The notes: a model not told the origin generated them from the sequence alone. Numbered from the stretch's first letter, positions 8,885 to 17,623 are shown. The stretch: DNA of 59,106 nucleotides from an uncultured Candidatus Melainabacteria bacterium (GCA_947525005.1 CANNUY010000013.1:1-59106), one strand, 5' to 3'. Numbers and translations are program-made.

Positions 8885-9586
8885 ATGCGTAGAGAATTTA
8901 GAAAAAAAACAAGAATTGTTTTAATTGATGATAATTACGATCATCTTATGGGGGTAAAAGAATTATTAACTTTAGAAGGTTGTTATGACACTATTCAAAC
9001 TGCAACCAACGCTTCAACAGGTATCAATATGATTAAAAAATATAATCCAGATGTTGTTCTTGTTGATATGAATATGCCTGACAAAAACGGTTTACAAGTA
9101 ATCAATGAAATACAAAGACTTGATCTAAATGTTAAAGTAATCGCTCTTAGTGCTTATGATGATTCAGATTTAATCTTTAGAGCTATGAAAGTCGGTGCTA
9201 AAGGTTATGTACTTAAAACTATGGCTTCTGCTCAACTTATTTGCGCTATTGAAGATGTTATCGCTGGTAAAATCTTCTTGCCATCTGCTTTATCACTTAG
9301 ATTCTTTGAATATTTCCAAAAATCAGTTCAAGAAGAAGAACAAGTTGCAGACGATAAATTACTTAATAGCTTGACTCAACGTGAAGAAGAAGTTCTTGAT
9401 TTACTTACTCAAGGATTCGGTTATTCAGAAGTTTCTGAAAAATTATTCATTTCTAACACAACTGTTAAAACCCACGTGAATAACATCTTCCAAAAACTTC
9501 AAGTGAAAGATAGAACTCAAGCTGTTCTTTACGCTCTAAGACACGGTTTTGACAAGAAAAGAAAATCTAAATTTGTTACTATTTAA
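8885..9586 (+). CDS. NarL/FixJ-type response regulator
   Basis: A two-component transcription regulator of 233 residues. The receiver domain (about 10-125) has the acidic pair DD at 15-16, the phosphoacceptor Asp61 (VVLVDMNMPDKNG) and Lys111 (GYVLKTM). A linker leads to a LuxR-type helix-turn-helix near residues 163-225 (LTQREEEVLDLL, SNTTVKTHVNNI). The N-terminus carries an extra basic stretch, MRREFRKKTR. The start is supported by GGGGAG. An intrinsic terminator separates it from the following kinase gene, so the two may be transcribed separately although their adjacency suggests a pair. Confidence 0.93.
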   Translation: MRREFRKKTRIVLIDDNYDHLMGVKELLTLEGCYDTIQTATNASTGINMIKKYNPDVVLVDMNMPDKNGLQVINEIQRLDLNVKVIALSAYDDSDLIFRAMKVGAKGYVLKTMASAQLICAIEDVIAGKIFLPSALSLRFFEYFQKSVQEEEQVADDKLLNSLTQREEEVLDLLTQGFGYSEVSEKLFISNTTVKTHVNNIFQKLQVKDRTQAVLYALRHGFDKKRKSKFVTI

Positions 9587-9639
9587 TTTATGTTATGTTT
9601 AGGGATTTGGGGTAAGAGAAAATAAAGAAAGAGAGAAAT

Positions 9640-9670
9640 TTGCGGAACATATAAGTTCCGCAATATTTTT
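9640..9670 (+). terminator. Intrinsic terminator after the response regulator
   Basis: The 9-bp stem TTGCGGAAC/GTTCCGCAA with a six-base loop is followed by a T-rich run. Confidence 0.85.
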
Positions 9671-9688
9671 AAATAAACTTGGAGAAAT

Positions 9689-10345
9689 ATGAACGAATAT
9701 AATCTTAACTGTATAAAATTTATCTCTCACGAGATTAAAAATCAATTATCTATATGCGACTTATACACTGAAATCATAAAAAAAACTTGCATTAAAAATG
9801 AAATTTATAACCTTCAGATTATGAAATCTTTAGAGTGCATAAAAAACTCTATAAAAATGAGTAATAACTCTCTTATGGAACTGAAATCTTGTAATAAAAC
9901 AGTCTTATTAGATAAAGAATGTATAAAACTAGTGCTTGAAGAAGCTATTAACCTTTCAAAAGTTTATGGATTACAAAAAAATATTGATATATTATCTGAG
10001 TTAAAAACATCGTCCCATGTGTTAATTGACAAAACAAAATTTATAGCCACAATAATCAACTTAATCAAAAATGCTTGTGAAGCATTTAAAGATGAACCTA
10101 AAAAAAACATATTTGTCAATGCTACTCAAGAAAAAAATATAATAAAAATTTCTGTATCAAACAACGCAGAACCTATAAAAAACCCTGATGAGATTTTTTC
10201 AGAAGGCTATACAACAAAATCAACAGGTAATGGATTAGGATTAGCTATCTGTAAATCAAACATTGAAAAAATGAACGGAAAACTAAAACTGTTGAAATCA
10301 GATTTGACCTCAACAGTTTTTGAAATAACTTTAGAATCTGCTTAA
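9689..10345 (+). CDS. Cytoplasmic sensor histidine kinase without a sensor domain
   Basis: The 218 residues contain only the kinase module. The H-box with the predicted phospho-His14 (FISHEIKNQL) is almost at the N-terminus, followed by the N-box LIKNACEAF and the G-box STGNGLGLAICKSNIEKMNG. There is no membrane segment, PAS or GAF domain, so a signal must come through a partner protein. GGAGAA precedes the ATG. It lies just after a NarL-type regulator and is its natural candidate partner, though the terminator between them allows independent expression. Confidence 0.88.
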   Translation: MNEYNLNCIKFISHEIKNQLSICDLYTEIIKKTCIKNEIYNLQIMKSLECIKNSIKMSNNSLMELKSCNKTVLLDKECIKLVLEEAINLSKVYGLQKNIDILSELKTSSHVLIDKTKFIATIINLIKNACEAFKDEPKKNIFVNATQEKNIIKISVSNNAEPIKNPDEIFSEGYTTKSTGNGLGLAICKSNIEKMNGKLKLLKSDLTSTVFEITLESA

Positions 10346-10352
10346 GCTAATT

Positions 10353-10997
10353 TTACTTAGATTTGTGATTAACATCAGTAAACACCAAAGTTAAAGCAGC
10401 CGCTACAGCACCAGTAACAACTCCACCAACGACAGCTGTCTTAGCTTGCATTACTTTTGCAGTGGATTTCATCATCTTGAATAATGATTCTGATGTATTT
10501 GGATTCTTTTTTAAAACTTGCTTTTCAGCATCGAAATTATCATGAACAAGCTTTAAGGCAGTATTTTTTCCAAACAACTTATCACTCTTTGTCTTATCTT
10601 GTAAATTTAATAAATTGTCTTTCAACTTTGCAGTATCAGGTTCAGCAAAAACTCTTTCTATTGCAACATCAATATCCTCTGCAGGATTAGATTTAATAGC
10701 TTCAGATAATTCTTTACTTGCCTTTATCTGTGGTTTAACTGTTTTAACATCAACCTCAGGGTCAACAACAGAACGTACAAAACTATTAATGATAGATGCT
10801 TCCCTTCTTTGTTCAGGAGTGGCATTTTCTTCTAAATGTTTGCTTACTTTCTTTACAAAAACATCTGATGGATTATTTTTGTATAACCAATTCTTCTTAG
10901 TTGCAGTATACGCAGTACCTGCAACTGCACTAGTTGTGGATGCGACTACAATTCTGTTCTTTAAGTCAGAATTTGAGTCTACTCTTCTTATAGACAT
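10353..10997 (-). CDS. Lineage-specific protein with two hydrophobic segments
   Basis: No known family was recognised in these 214 residues. Hydrophobic stretches lie at about 16-32 (IVVASTTSAVAGTAYTA) and 188-208 (TAVVGGVVTGAVAAALTLVF), the second with a glycine-zipper look. The middle is charged and helical, rich in Lys, Glu and Ala. The two segments at opposite ends suggest a membrane-associated protein with a long soluble loop. It converges on the kinase gene with 7 bp between stops and has AGGTAT near its start. The promoter region contains TTTTTGTTACAATTT. Confidence 0.6.
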   Translation of the reverse strand: MSIRRVDSNSDLKNRIVVASTTSAVAGTAYTATKKNWLYKNNPSDVFVKKVSKHLEENATPEQRREASIINSFVRSVVDPEVDVKTVKPQIKASKELSEAIKSNPAEDIDVAIERVFAEPDTAKLKDNLLNLQDKTKSDKLFGKNTALKLVHDNFDAEKQVLKKNPNTSESLFKMMKSTAKVMQAKTAVVGGVVTGAVAAALTLVFTDVNHKSK

Positions 10998-11083
10998 ATC
11001 TATACCTCGTAATATTTTTAAATTGTAACAAAAATATTATCACATTAAAAATTAAAGTCAATAGCCACAAGGGATTGAACCAA

Positions 11084-11983
11084 TTAATTAAGTGAAAAAT
11101 TAGAAATTCCAGTTGTAATCATTGATACTTCAAACTTGTCTGCTTGTTTCAAAACATTTTGAACAACCCCAGGTTGAATAATCAATTTTACTCGACATTG
11201 AACAGCTGTATTCAAATCGTGCATCGTCAAAGGTACATCTGTTGCTAAAACAGCATCTTTTGCATTGTCACACGCAATATTCAAGGCATACTCTGAAGCA
11301 TTAGACTGTAATCCTTGTGAAATACCAACTGTCTTAAAATCCTTTGCAACAACAATTGCTGAACTCTTTAGATACTTAGAAATCTTCCACGCAAAAATAG
11401 CGTCTTCTATCTGTTCTACGGTTGGTTTCAATTTTGACACAACTTTGAATGAGTCTTTATCTAATTCTTTTTTATTAACATCTTGAACAATTGTTCCAAA
11501 TGGCGTTAAAGTAATTTCTTCTTGCAAATAGTTTTTATAGTCCTTTAATGGAGTATCTATTTTAACATATTTAACCTTATTTATTTCTAAAACATTAATT
11601 GCTTCTTTTGAAAACTCAGGAGCCAAAACAATATGTTGTGAAGTCAATAAACGAGCTATATCAACATTTACCTCTTTTGTCAAAACCACGACTCCACATA
11701 TAGAATCAATAGGATTACAGTCAATAGCATTCTTAAACGCATCAAATATAGTTGCACCCAAAGCTGCCGCAGTCAATGTATTGTTTTTAACAAACACCGC
11801 TCCACATACGTCATAAAACTCTGATGCTATATTCAAAGCCAATGTAGCATTAATCAAATCAGCATAAGCTAATTCAGAGTCTGTAGTATATTCAATCATA
11901 TCGTGTGTTCTATATAATTTTGCAGTCTGTGAAATAGTTGCACCTGCACCTAGTTCTTTAACCAATTCCATATTTTCAATCAT
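11084..11983 (-). CDS. Stand-alone AICAR-transformylase-like protein with eroded active site
   Basis: The 299 residues align along their whole length with the C-terminal AICAR formyltransferase domain of PurH, but the IMP cyclohydrolase domain is absent. Conserved scaffold pieces remain: the IVQD strand, VVSKLKPTVEQIEDAIFAWK, KSSAIVVAKD and LIIQPG. Nearly every catalytic or ligand motif has changed: KHANPCG reads KNNTLTA, SAFGG reads SICGV, KRQP reads KLKP, GIGAGQMSR reads GISQGLQSN and SDAFFPF reads TDVPLTM. Enzyme activity is therefore doubtful and a binding or regulatory role is possible. AAGGAAGA supports this ATG over one 30 bp upstream. It lies 62 bp after the penicillin-binding protein gene, likely in one operon. 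Confidence 0.8.
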   Translation of the reverse strand: MIENMELVKELGAGATISQTAKLYRTHDMIEYTTDSELAYADLINATLALNIASEFYDVCGAVFVKNNTLTAAALGATIFDAFKNAIDCNPIDSICGVVVLTKEVNVDIARLLTSQHIVLAPEFSKEAINVLEINKVKYVKIDTPLKDYKNYLQEEITLTPFGTIVQDVNKKELDKDSFKVVSKLKPTVEQIEDAIFAWKISKYLKSSAIVVAKDFKTVGISQGLQSNASEYALNIACDNAKDAVLATDVPLTMHDLNTAVQCRVKLIIQPGVVQNVLKQADKFEVSMITTGISNFSLN

Positions 11984-12045
11984 TTTATATTCTTCCTTTT
12001 TAAAAAATTTCAAACAATGTTCAACTAAACTTCAACCAACAAAAC

Positions 12046-14160
12046 CTAATTATTAAAATCCTGTCCTGCTGTTGGAATAGGTGGCTGAGAAGTTTGTGGA
12101 ACAGGAGGTCTTTGAGAAGCACCCTGTTGCATAACGTGTTCATTAAATCCACTTGGAACATAATTATTTACGTGTACAACATCTTCGGTTGGTGCATTCA
12201 CATCTGAATCATCAACATATTTAGTTGGTGCTTTTGCATCTGTCAACTTGTTCACTGCTCTACCTTTTTCCTTAAACAATATATCAGGATATCCAAAATC
12301 TTCATTTCCATAAGGTTCTGTAGCTTGCAACATTACATTTTTCCAAATAATCGCAGGAACAGTACCACCTGTAAGTCCACCCATACGAGTGTTGTCATCA
12401 TTACCTACCCAAACACCTGTTACAACACTTGGCGTATAACCAACAAACCACGCATCTTTATAATTATCTGTTGTACCAGTTTTACCTGCACAAGGCTTAC
12501 CAATATTAGCAGCCATACCGGTACCGTGTTTTACTACTGTTTTTAACATAGATGTCATCATTGCTGCAATATCTGTTTCTATAACTTTTTCAACCTTTGT
12601 TCTTGGAGCAGAATACAATATTTTACCTCTTGAAGATTCAACTCTTTCAATAGCATAAGGTTCAACTTTGTATCCTCCACTAGCATAAACACCATAAGCA
12701 CGAGTAATTTCAAATAATTTAACCCCGTTTGAACCAAGTGCGATTGTGTAATCGTATTGTAATGGAGTGTTTATACCCATCATTCTCGCACATTGGATAA
12801 CAGGTCTAACCCCAACGTATTCAATCAATCTGACTGCACAAACATTTGATGATACCATCAAAGCTTTATACAAAGGAATTCTTCCTCTATATTTATTACC
12901 ATAGTTGTGAGGTGCCCAAGAGCCTAATTTATATGGAGTATCGTCTATCATATCATTTGGTGACAACCCCTTTTGCAAAGCAGCTGTATAAATAAATGGT
13001 TTAAACGCTGATCCTGGAGGTCTTATTGCTTGAGTAACTCTGTCATATTGGCTTTCTGCATAGTTTTTACCACCTGCATAAACCAATATTTTTCCGTCTA
13101 TTGGACTAAATGAAAAAACAGCAGCTTGACTATTTTTTCCTCTTAAGCCCCAACCATTAAGGGTATTTATTATAGTTTCATTAGCCTTTAACTGTGCTTT
13201 ATAATCAAGTGTTGTTATAATTTTATAACCACCTTGTGAAATTTCTTGTTCTGTAAATCCAAGTTTTGAAAGCTCGTTCATTACATAATCACAGAAATAA
13301 GGAGCTTTATTTAATGTGTAATATTTGGGTACAGAAGAAAGTCTAATCTCCTCTGATTGTGCAGCTTCCATTGTAGCTTTATCAATGTAATGCATTTTGT
13401 ACATACGTTCTAGAACTCTGTTTCTACGTTTTTTAGCTAAATCAATGTTGTTAAATGGTGAATAAACTGATGGTGCTTGAGGTAACCCTGCAATAAGTGC
13501 CATTTCAGCTAATGTTAATTGATTTAGTTTTTTGTTGAAATATGTTTGAGCAGCACCATCTACACCGTAAGCACCTGAACCTAAGTAAACATTGTTCAAA
13601 TACATTTCTAATATCTGTGACTTGCTTAATGATTTTTCAATCTTTGCTGCAATAATTATTTCTTTTAATTTTCGAGTATATGTTTGTTCATTTGACAAAA
13701 ACAACATTCTTGATAATTGCTGAGTAATAGTACTACCACCTTGCACTACACGTCCTGCCAAAATATTTTCTAACATTGATCTTGTTAAACCAAGCAAATC
13801 GTATCCATTATGATTATAAAAATTCTTATCTTCTGTTGCAATAACTGCTTGTTGCAACTGTTTTGGAATGTCGTTTATACTAACTTTTGAAAAAGTACAA
13901 GCATTGAATGTCTTGATTACTTCTCCATCATTAGAATAAAATGTTGTTACCATATTAGGTCTAAAATCAGATAAATTTGCAATCGGTGGAACTGCCATTA
14001 AATAAGCTTTTAAAGAAACCAATCCACCTAAACAAATTGCTACACCTAATATTATCAATCTTTTTAATGTATCAAAAAGGGTATCTTCATCTTGTTGATA
14101 AGAACCTCTTGATATTCTTGTACTAAAATCATTATAATTATTTTTTTTGTATCTAGCCAT
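12046..14160 (-). CDS. mrcA: Class A penicillin-binding protein (PBP1A type)
   Basis: A bifunctional peptidoglycan synthase of 704 residues. After a basic N-terminus comes one membrane segment (about 33-55). The GT51 glycosyltransferase domain carries ATEDKNFYNHNGYD, QGGSTITQQL and the follow-up KLKEIIIAAKIEKSLSK. The transpeptidase domain has the SxxK motif in RPPGSAFKPF, SxN in SSNVCA and KTG in GKTGTTDNY. The C-terminal 70 residues are Pro/Gln/Asn-rich and probably disordered. Catalytic residues of both domains appear intact. The downstream PurH-like gene may be co-transcribed. Confidence 0.96.
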   Translation of the reverse strand: MARYKKNNYNDFSTRISRGSYQQDEDTLFDTLKRLIILGVAICLGGLVSLKAYLMAVPPIANLSDFRPNMVTTFYSNDGEVIKTFNACTFSKVSINDIPKQLQQAVIATEDKNFYNHNGYDLLGLTRSMLENILAGRVVQGGSTITQQLSRMLFLSNEQTYTRKLKEIIIAAKIEKSLSKSQILEMYLNNVYLGSGAYGVDGAAQTYFNKKLNQLTLAEMALIAGLPQAPSVYSPFNNIDLAKKRRNRVLERMYKMHYIDKATMEAAQSEEIRLSSVPKYYTLNKAPYFCDYVMNELSKLGFTEQEISQGGYKIITTLDYKAQLKANETIINTLNGWGLRGKNSQAAVFSFSPIDGKILVYAGGKNYAESQYDRVTQAIRPPGSAFKPFIYTAALQKGLSPNDMIDDTPYKLGSWAPHNYGNKYRGRIPLYKALMVSSNVCAVRLIEYVGVRPVIQCARMMGINTPLQYDYTIALGSNGVKLFEITRAYGVYASGGYKVEPYAIERVESSRGKILYSAPRTKVEKVIETDIAAMMTSMLKTVVKHGTGMAANIGKPCAGKTGTTDNYKDAWFVGYTPSVVTGVWVGNDDNTRMGGLTGGTVPAIIWKNVMLQATEPYGNEDFGYPDILFKEKGRAVNKLTDAKAPTKYVDDSDVNAPTEDVVHVNNYVPSGFNEHVMQQGASQRPPVPQTSQPPIPTAGQDFNN

Positions 14161-14232
14161 ATTTTATTAAACTCCTAAAGTATGTTATTATTTTAACAAA
14201 AACATAGAAAAATATAAATTGGTAAAATACAC

Positions 14233-14640
14233 ATGTTATTTGATTTTTTAGAAACTCTTAAAAATGAATTTTTATCATATTTTGTCGAGGAACGAGTTGA
14301 GTATGAGATTGTCGGCAAATGCAAAAAATGTGGCAAATGCTGTAATTATATGTACAGTTTTGATACCTATACAGAAAAAGAATTTAAAATAATGCAGTTT
14401 TTATTCCCTGCTTACAAAAGATTTTACATAAAAGGAAAAGATAAAGATGGCAACCTAATTTTCGCTTGTAAATACGTAACAAAAGAAGGCTTATGCTCCG
14501 TCTATGACAAACGACTAGATATGTGCAAAAAATATCCAGCAAGAAAAATATATTTTAAAGCAGGACTTCATGAAGGTTGTGGTTATAAACTTGTCGAAAA
14601 AAAATTTGAAGACTATTTAAACAAGAATAAAAACTCTTAA
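14233..14640 (+). CDS. YkgJ-family zinc/iron-chelating cluster protein
   Basis: These 135 residues match the YkgJ (CxxCxxCC) family: CKKCGKCCNY near residue 30, then CKYVTKEGLCSVYDKRLDMC with the typical spacing and the DxR/KYPA ending. The eight or so cysteines probably bind Zn or an Fe-S cluster; the biochemical role of the family is not established. It stands alone, divergent from the penicillin-binding protein gene. Confidence 0.85.
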   Translation: MLFDFLETLKNEFLSYFVEERVEYEIVGKCKKCGKCCNYMYSFDTYTEKEFKIMQFLFPAYKRFYIKGKDKDGNLIFACKYVTKEGLCSVYDKRLDMCKKYPARKIYFKAGLHEGCGYKLVEKKFEDYLNKNKNS

Positions 14641-14812
14641 AAATAAAAATGCCGATCTATTGATACGGCACATACTCACGCTTTTTTGCTTGGTTGCATA
14701 AACGGATCACAACTACAACCTACCATATACTCGTTAGATAGTTGAAATTATTGTTTACTTCCGTTTTCTGCTCCCTTGCTGTGGAGGAGAAAATAAAGAA
14801 AAGAGATTAGAT
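14640..14812 (-). ncRNA. Candidate structured RNA, unassigned
   Basis: The 400-bp gap 14641-15042 has no ORF but shows nested pairing. AAACGGA pairs with TCCGTTT (14760-14766 and 14700-14706), enclosing a hairpin CAACTATC/GGTAGGTTG (14737-14744 and 14716-14724) that pairs with one bulge, across a large internal bubble. On the minus strand TGCCG/CGGCA (14650-14670) followed by a T-rich run could terminate it, and a TATA-rich segment with the inverted repeat ACATG-TACC-CATGT (14825-14838) lies upstream. The bubble-within-stem layout recalls 6S RNA, but I cannot assign it. Promoter and ends are inferred. Confidence 0.4.
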
Positions 14813-15002
14813 TAGTTATATAAAACATGTACCCATGTATATACTTTATATAACATTTTTGTTCTTATTTTTATTTAAAATACTTTATTATTTTACCATT
14901 TTTCTTATTATAACTAAATTACAACTGTTTTTATAAAATCAACAAATATTAAGTTTTATTACAATAGTATATACTCATATAGCAATTATCCCCACTTAAA
15001 TA

Positions 15003-15024
15003 ACTTTATATATACATAAGAGAG
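15003..15024 (+). promoter_or_regulatory. Shared orphan-gene promoter, copy before 15043
   Basis: ACTTTATATA, four bases, then CATAAGAGAG lies 19 bp before the ATG. It matches the elements at 36485, 42861, 42430 and 55985 (minus). No clear -35 hexamer is visible, and the upstream TTTTGTAA element is not found here. Confidence 0.6.
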
Positions 15025-15042
15025 TTTAATGAGGTAATTTAT

Positions 15043-15645
15043 ATGACAGCAGAACCAATTGCAAGAGCCAAAGCACCTACTACCATCACAAGCGATATTG
15101 CAGGAATAAATAATGGTGATGCAACTACAACACGTAGTATTGACGAAGCACAGTATAATACAAACCCTATTGAACTTTTCCCAAACTCAGTTCAAGAAGA
15201 AATTCATCATACACGTAGCTATGCATCTAACCAAAATGGTGATGAATATTATTTGAATAATAATAACCAAGCATTTGCTATCCCTGGATATAGTGAAGTT
15301 TTTCAAGCTAAAATGCAAAAAACTGTAAAAAATATGATTGATAATGCACAAGCAAACAATTCTAAAAAACCTGTCATTTCACTACAAACTGTTGATTATG
15401 GCGATTATGGACTAAAATCTAATAAAGAATATTTTACAGTTGATGCAACAACTCTACAATCTTTTAAAAGTAGTCGAGCTTTGAGAGAAGCTGGGATTAC
15501 AGTTCTCGGTATGCCAAGTCCTGGTGCAAAATTTGAACTTGTTGCTTATGACCAAACAGGTAAACCTATTACTGGTAGCGAATGGAATGATTTCTTTGAA
15601 CAATATGGCGAAATAGTTGCCCAAGAACAAGCTGAAATGGCTTAA
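15043..15645 (+). CDS. Lineage-specific soluble protein, unknown function
   Basis: No known family was recognised in these 200 residues. The protein is Asn/Thr/Ala/Gln-rich, without a signal peptide or membrane segment. The N-terminal 50 residues look disordered. The middle (about 85-175) looks globular, with KPVISLQTVDYGDYG, VDATTLQSF and VLGMPSPGAKFELVAYDQTG. The ATG is preceded by GAGGTAAT. It has the shared ACTTTATATA/AAGAGAG promoter and its own terminator, so it is monocistronic. Confidence 0.65.
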   Translation: MTAEPIARAKAPTTITSDIAGINNGDATTTRSIDEAQYNTNPIELFPNSVQEEIHHTRSYASNQNGDEYYLNNNNQAFAIPGYSEVFQAKMQKTVKNMIDNAQANNSKKPVISLQTVDYGDYGLKSNKEYFTVDATTLQSFKSSRALREAGITVLGMPSPGAKFELVAYDQTGKPITGSEWNDFFEQYGEIVAQEQAEMA

Positions 15646-15670
15646 TAAACGATATTTAAGATAGTTAATT

Positions 15671-15700
15671 AAAACTTATCACATTCTGTGATAAGTTTTT
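15671..15700 (+). terminator. Terminator after 15043 gene, abutting the next promoter
   Basis: A perfect 13-bp stem AAAACTTATCACA/TGTGATAAGTTTT with a TTC loop ends in T. A TATAAT box follows immediately and probably drives the gene at 15715. Confidence 0.85.
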
Positions 15701-15714
15701 GCTATAATTAAATT

Positions 15715-16119
15715 ATGAAAGTTTTAATTTTAGATGATAGTTATTCTTGGCAAGAATTTCATAAAAATAATGTTGAAGAAATCTTTATTGAATTAGATAT
15801 TCAAAACTACCAAATCGATACTGTATCTTGGGCTAGAGAAGGTTATAACTCAATTATGCAAAATATCGACAACCCATACGAACTAATTATTTCTGATTTA
15901 CAAATGGAAGACGATTTTAGACCCCAACTTGCTGGCGAATGGTTTGTTGAACAAGTTAAAACATTTAAACAATATCTAAATTCAAAAATTATTTTATGTT
16001 CTGCTAGCTATAATATAAAACAAATTGCAGAAAATTTAGACGTAAATTTTATACCCAAACGTGTTGCTGTTACTGATACTAATAGCTATAAAAATTCAAT
16101 AATTGAATTATTAAAATAA
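15715..16119 (+). CDS. Single-domain response regulator (CheY-like)
   Basis: The 134 residues form one receiver domain: acidic pair LDDS at 7-8, the predicted phosphoacceptor Asp in ELIISDLQMEDD near residue 62, the Ser of LCSAS, and FIPKR with the conserved Lys. No output domain is present, so it would act by protein-protein contact or in a phosphorelay. The loop after the phosphoacceptor (QMEDDFRPQLAGEWFVEQ) is longer than usual. A TATAAT box lies 20 bp upstream. No kinase is adjacent. Confidence 0.82.
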   Translation: MKVLILDDSYSWQEFHKNNVEEIFIELDIQNYQIDTVSWAREGYNSIMQNIDNPYELIISDLQMEDDFRPQLAGEWFVEQVKTFKQYLNSKIILCSASYNIKQIAENLDVNFIPKRVAVTDTNSYKNSIIELLK

Positions 16120-16219
16120 GAATTTTTTTTAAGTCCTTACTTCATAGTTTTAAAATATGTAAACTATGAACTATAAGGTTATATAACTATAAAAAACTAC
16201 TCCTTAAAAAAACAAAAAA

Positions 16220-16293
16220 TCGGGATGACATGATTCGAACATGCGACCCCCTCGTCCCAAGCGAGGTGCGCTACCAAGCTGCGCCACATCCCG
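16220..16293 (-). tRNA. tRNA-Pro (anticodon TGG)
   Basis: The minus strand shows acceptor stem CGGGATG/CATCCCG, D-arm GGCGCAGCTTGGTAGCGC, anticodon loop CTTGGGA and T-loop GTTCGAATC. CCA is not encoded. Its 5' end and upstream flank are duplicated in the neighbouring DNA. Confidence 0.95.
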
Positions 16294-16455
16294 ATATATT
16301 TAGAGTAGTTCGCACTACTGTTATTTAATTTTCAATCTTGTGGCGATCTTGGTAGCGACGCTACCTGCATCCTCCTTCTCGAACGATACTTAATCGTTCT
16401 CGTGGAGTTCTTGCCACATCCCGATATATTTAGAGTAGTTCGCACTACTGTTATT
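16283..16455. repeat. tRNA-Pro 5'-end duplication with an inverted partial copy
   Basis: A 43-bp direct repeat (16283-16325 and 16413-16455) contains the first 11 nt of tRNA-Pro and its upstream flank, which includes an AGTAG/CTACT inverted repeat and a TATATC box. Between the copies, plus-strand 16340-16357 (GTGGCG-ATC-TTGGTAGCG) resembles the tRNA's own D-arm region in opposite orientation. The intervening DNA also contains strong hairpins (GGTAGC/GCTACC; GAACGAT/ATCGTTC). A full second tRNA cannot be folded because no matching 3' acceptor strand exists. The rest of 16120-16591 holds no gene. Confidence 0.7.
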
Positions 16456-16530
16456 AAAATTTCATACACAATCTGTGCAAGTCAATTGTATATTAAACAA
16501 ATTTTTACGTCAAGTATAAATTTTAAATCA

Positions 16531-16567
16531 TAAAAATAAGGCGATTGATATTTTATATCAATCGCCC
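16531..16567 (-). terminator. Intrinsic terminator of recA
   Basis: The 12-bp stem GGCGATTGATAT/ATATCAATCGCC with a TTT loop is followed on the minus strand by a T-rich run. Confidence 0.85.
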
Positions 16568-16591
16568 TTTATATACTCTTTCTCTTAATTT

Positions 16592-17611
16592 CTAACCTTC
16601 TCTTAGTTTTTCTCGAACAAGTTTTTCTATCTCATCTTTCAATTCAACATTCGCATCTAAAAACTCTTTAGACTTTTCTCTACCTTGTCCAAGTTTCATA
16701 TCATTATAACTAAACCAAGCTCCTGCCTTGTTTACTATTCCTAAATTTACAGCTACATCTAATATATTACCTGTCTTTGAAATACCTTTTCCAAAAATAA
16801 TATCAAACTCAGCTGTTCTAAATGGTGGAGCTACCTTGTTTTTCAAAACTCTTACTCTTACATGGTTACCTACGTCTTCTCCGTCACCCTTCAATGACTC
16901 AACACGTTTAATCTCCATTCTAATTGATGCATAATATTTCAACGCATTACCACCTGTTGTGGTTTCTGGATTACCATACATAACCCCAATTTTTTGTCTT
17001 AATTGGTTGATAAATATTACAGTAGTATTTGTCTTTCCAATTACACCTGTCAATTTTCTCAAAGCCTTTGACATCAATCTTGCTTGAAGACCCATTTGCT
17101 GATCTTCCATTGTTCCCTCGATTTCTGCCTTAGGTACAAGCGCTGCTACAGAGTCAACTACAACTATGTCAACAGCTCCTGAACGAACTAATTCTTCTGT
17201 TATATCCAATGCTTGTTCACCAGTATCAGGTTGTGAAATCAACAACTCATCAATGTCTACACCTAAATTTTTAGCATATTCAGGGTCTAAAGCATGCTCT
17301 GCATCAACAAAAGCTGCTATTCCACCTTTTTTCTGACACTCTGCAACAATATGTTGTGCCAATGTTGTCTTACCTGATGATTCAGGTCCATAAATTTCTA
17401 TAATTCTTCCTCTTGGTATACCACCAATCCCTAACGCAACGTCCAATGCCAACGCTCCTGTAGGAATTGCATCTACATTTACTGTAGTTTTATCGCCCAA
17501 TTTCATTATTGAGCCTTTACCAAAATCTTTCTCAATCTTATCAATAGCCAACTTTAACGCTTTTACACGTTCTTCTGATACGTCAGCAGTCTTTTTCTTT
17601 GCTTCTGCCAT
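16592..17611 (-). CDS. recA: Recombinase RecA
   Basis: RecA catalyses strand exchange and activates LexA-type autocleavage. The 339 residues are complete, with Walker A GPESSGKTT at 75-83, Walker B VDIVVVDSVAALVP, the L1/L2 region with GNPETTTGGNALKYYAS, and the family signature KLTGVIGKTNTTVIFINQLR. AAGGAA precedes the ATG. It is the second gene after the MerR-like coiled-coil gene (12 bp gap), an unusual partner; recX is not adjacent. Confidence 0.98.
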   Translation of the reverse strand: MAEAKKKTADVSEERVKALKLAIDKIEKDFGKGSIMKLGDKTTVNVDAIPTGALALDVALGIGGIPRGRIIEIYGPESSGKTTLAQHIVAECQKKGGIAAFVDAEHALDPEYAKNLGVDIDELLISQPDTGEQALDITEELVRSGAVDIVVVDSVAALVPKAEIEGTMEDQQMGLQARLMSKALRKLTGVIGKTNTTVIFINQLRQKIGVMYGNPETTTGGNALKYYASIRMEIKRVESLKGDGEDVGNHVRVRVLKNKVAPPFRTAEFDIIFGKGISKTGNILDVAVNLGIVNKAGAWFSYNDMKLGQGREKSKEFLDANVELKDEIEKLVREKLREG

Positions 17612-17623
17612 ATTTTTTATTCC

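Noticed and set aside
16326..16430. A second complete tRNA in the duplicated region
   Set aside because: The 5' acceptor strand is present but no matching 3' strand, T-arm or anticodon arm of tRNA type could be found.
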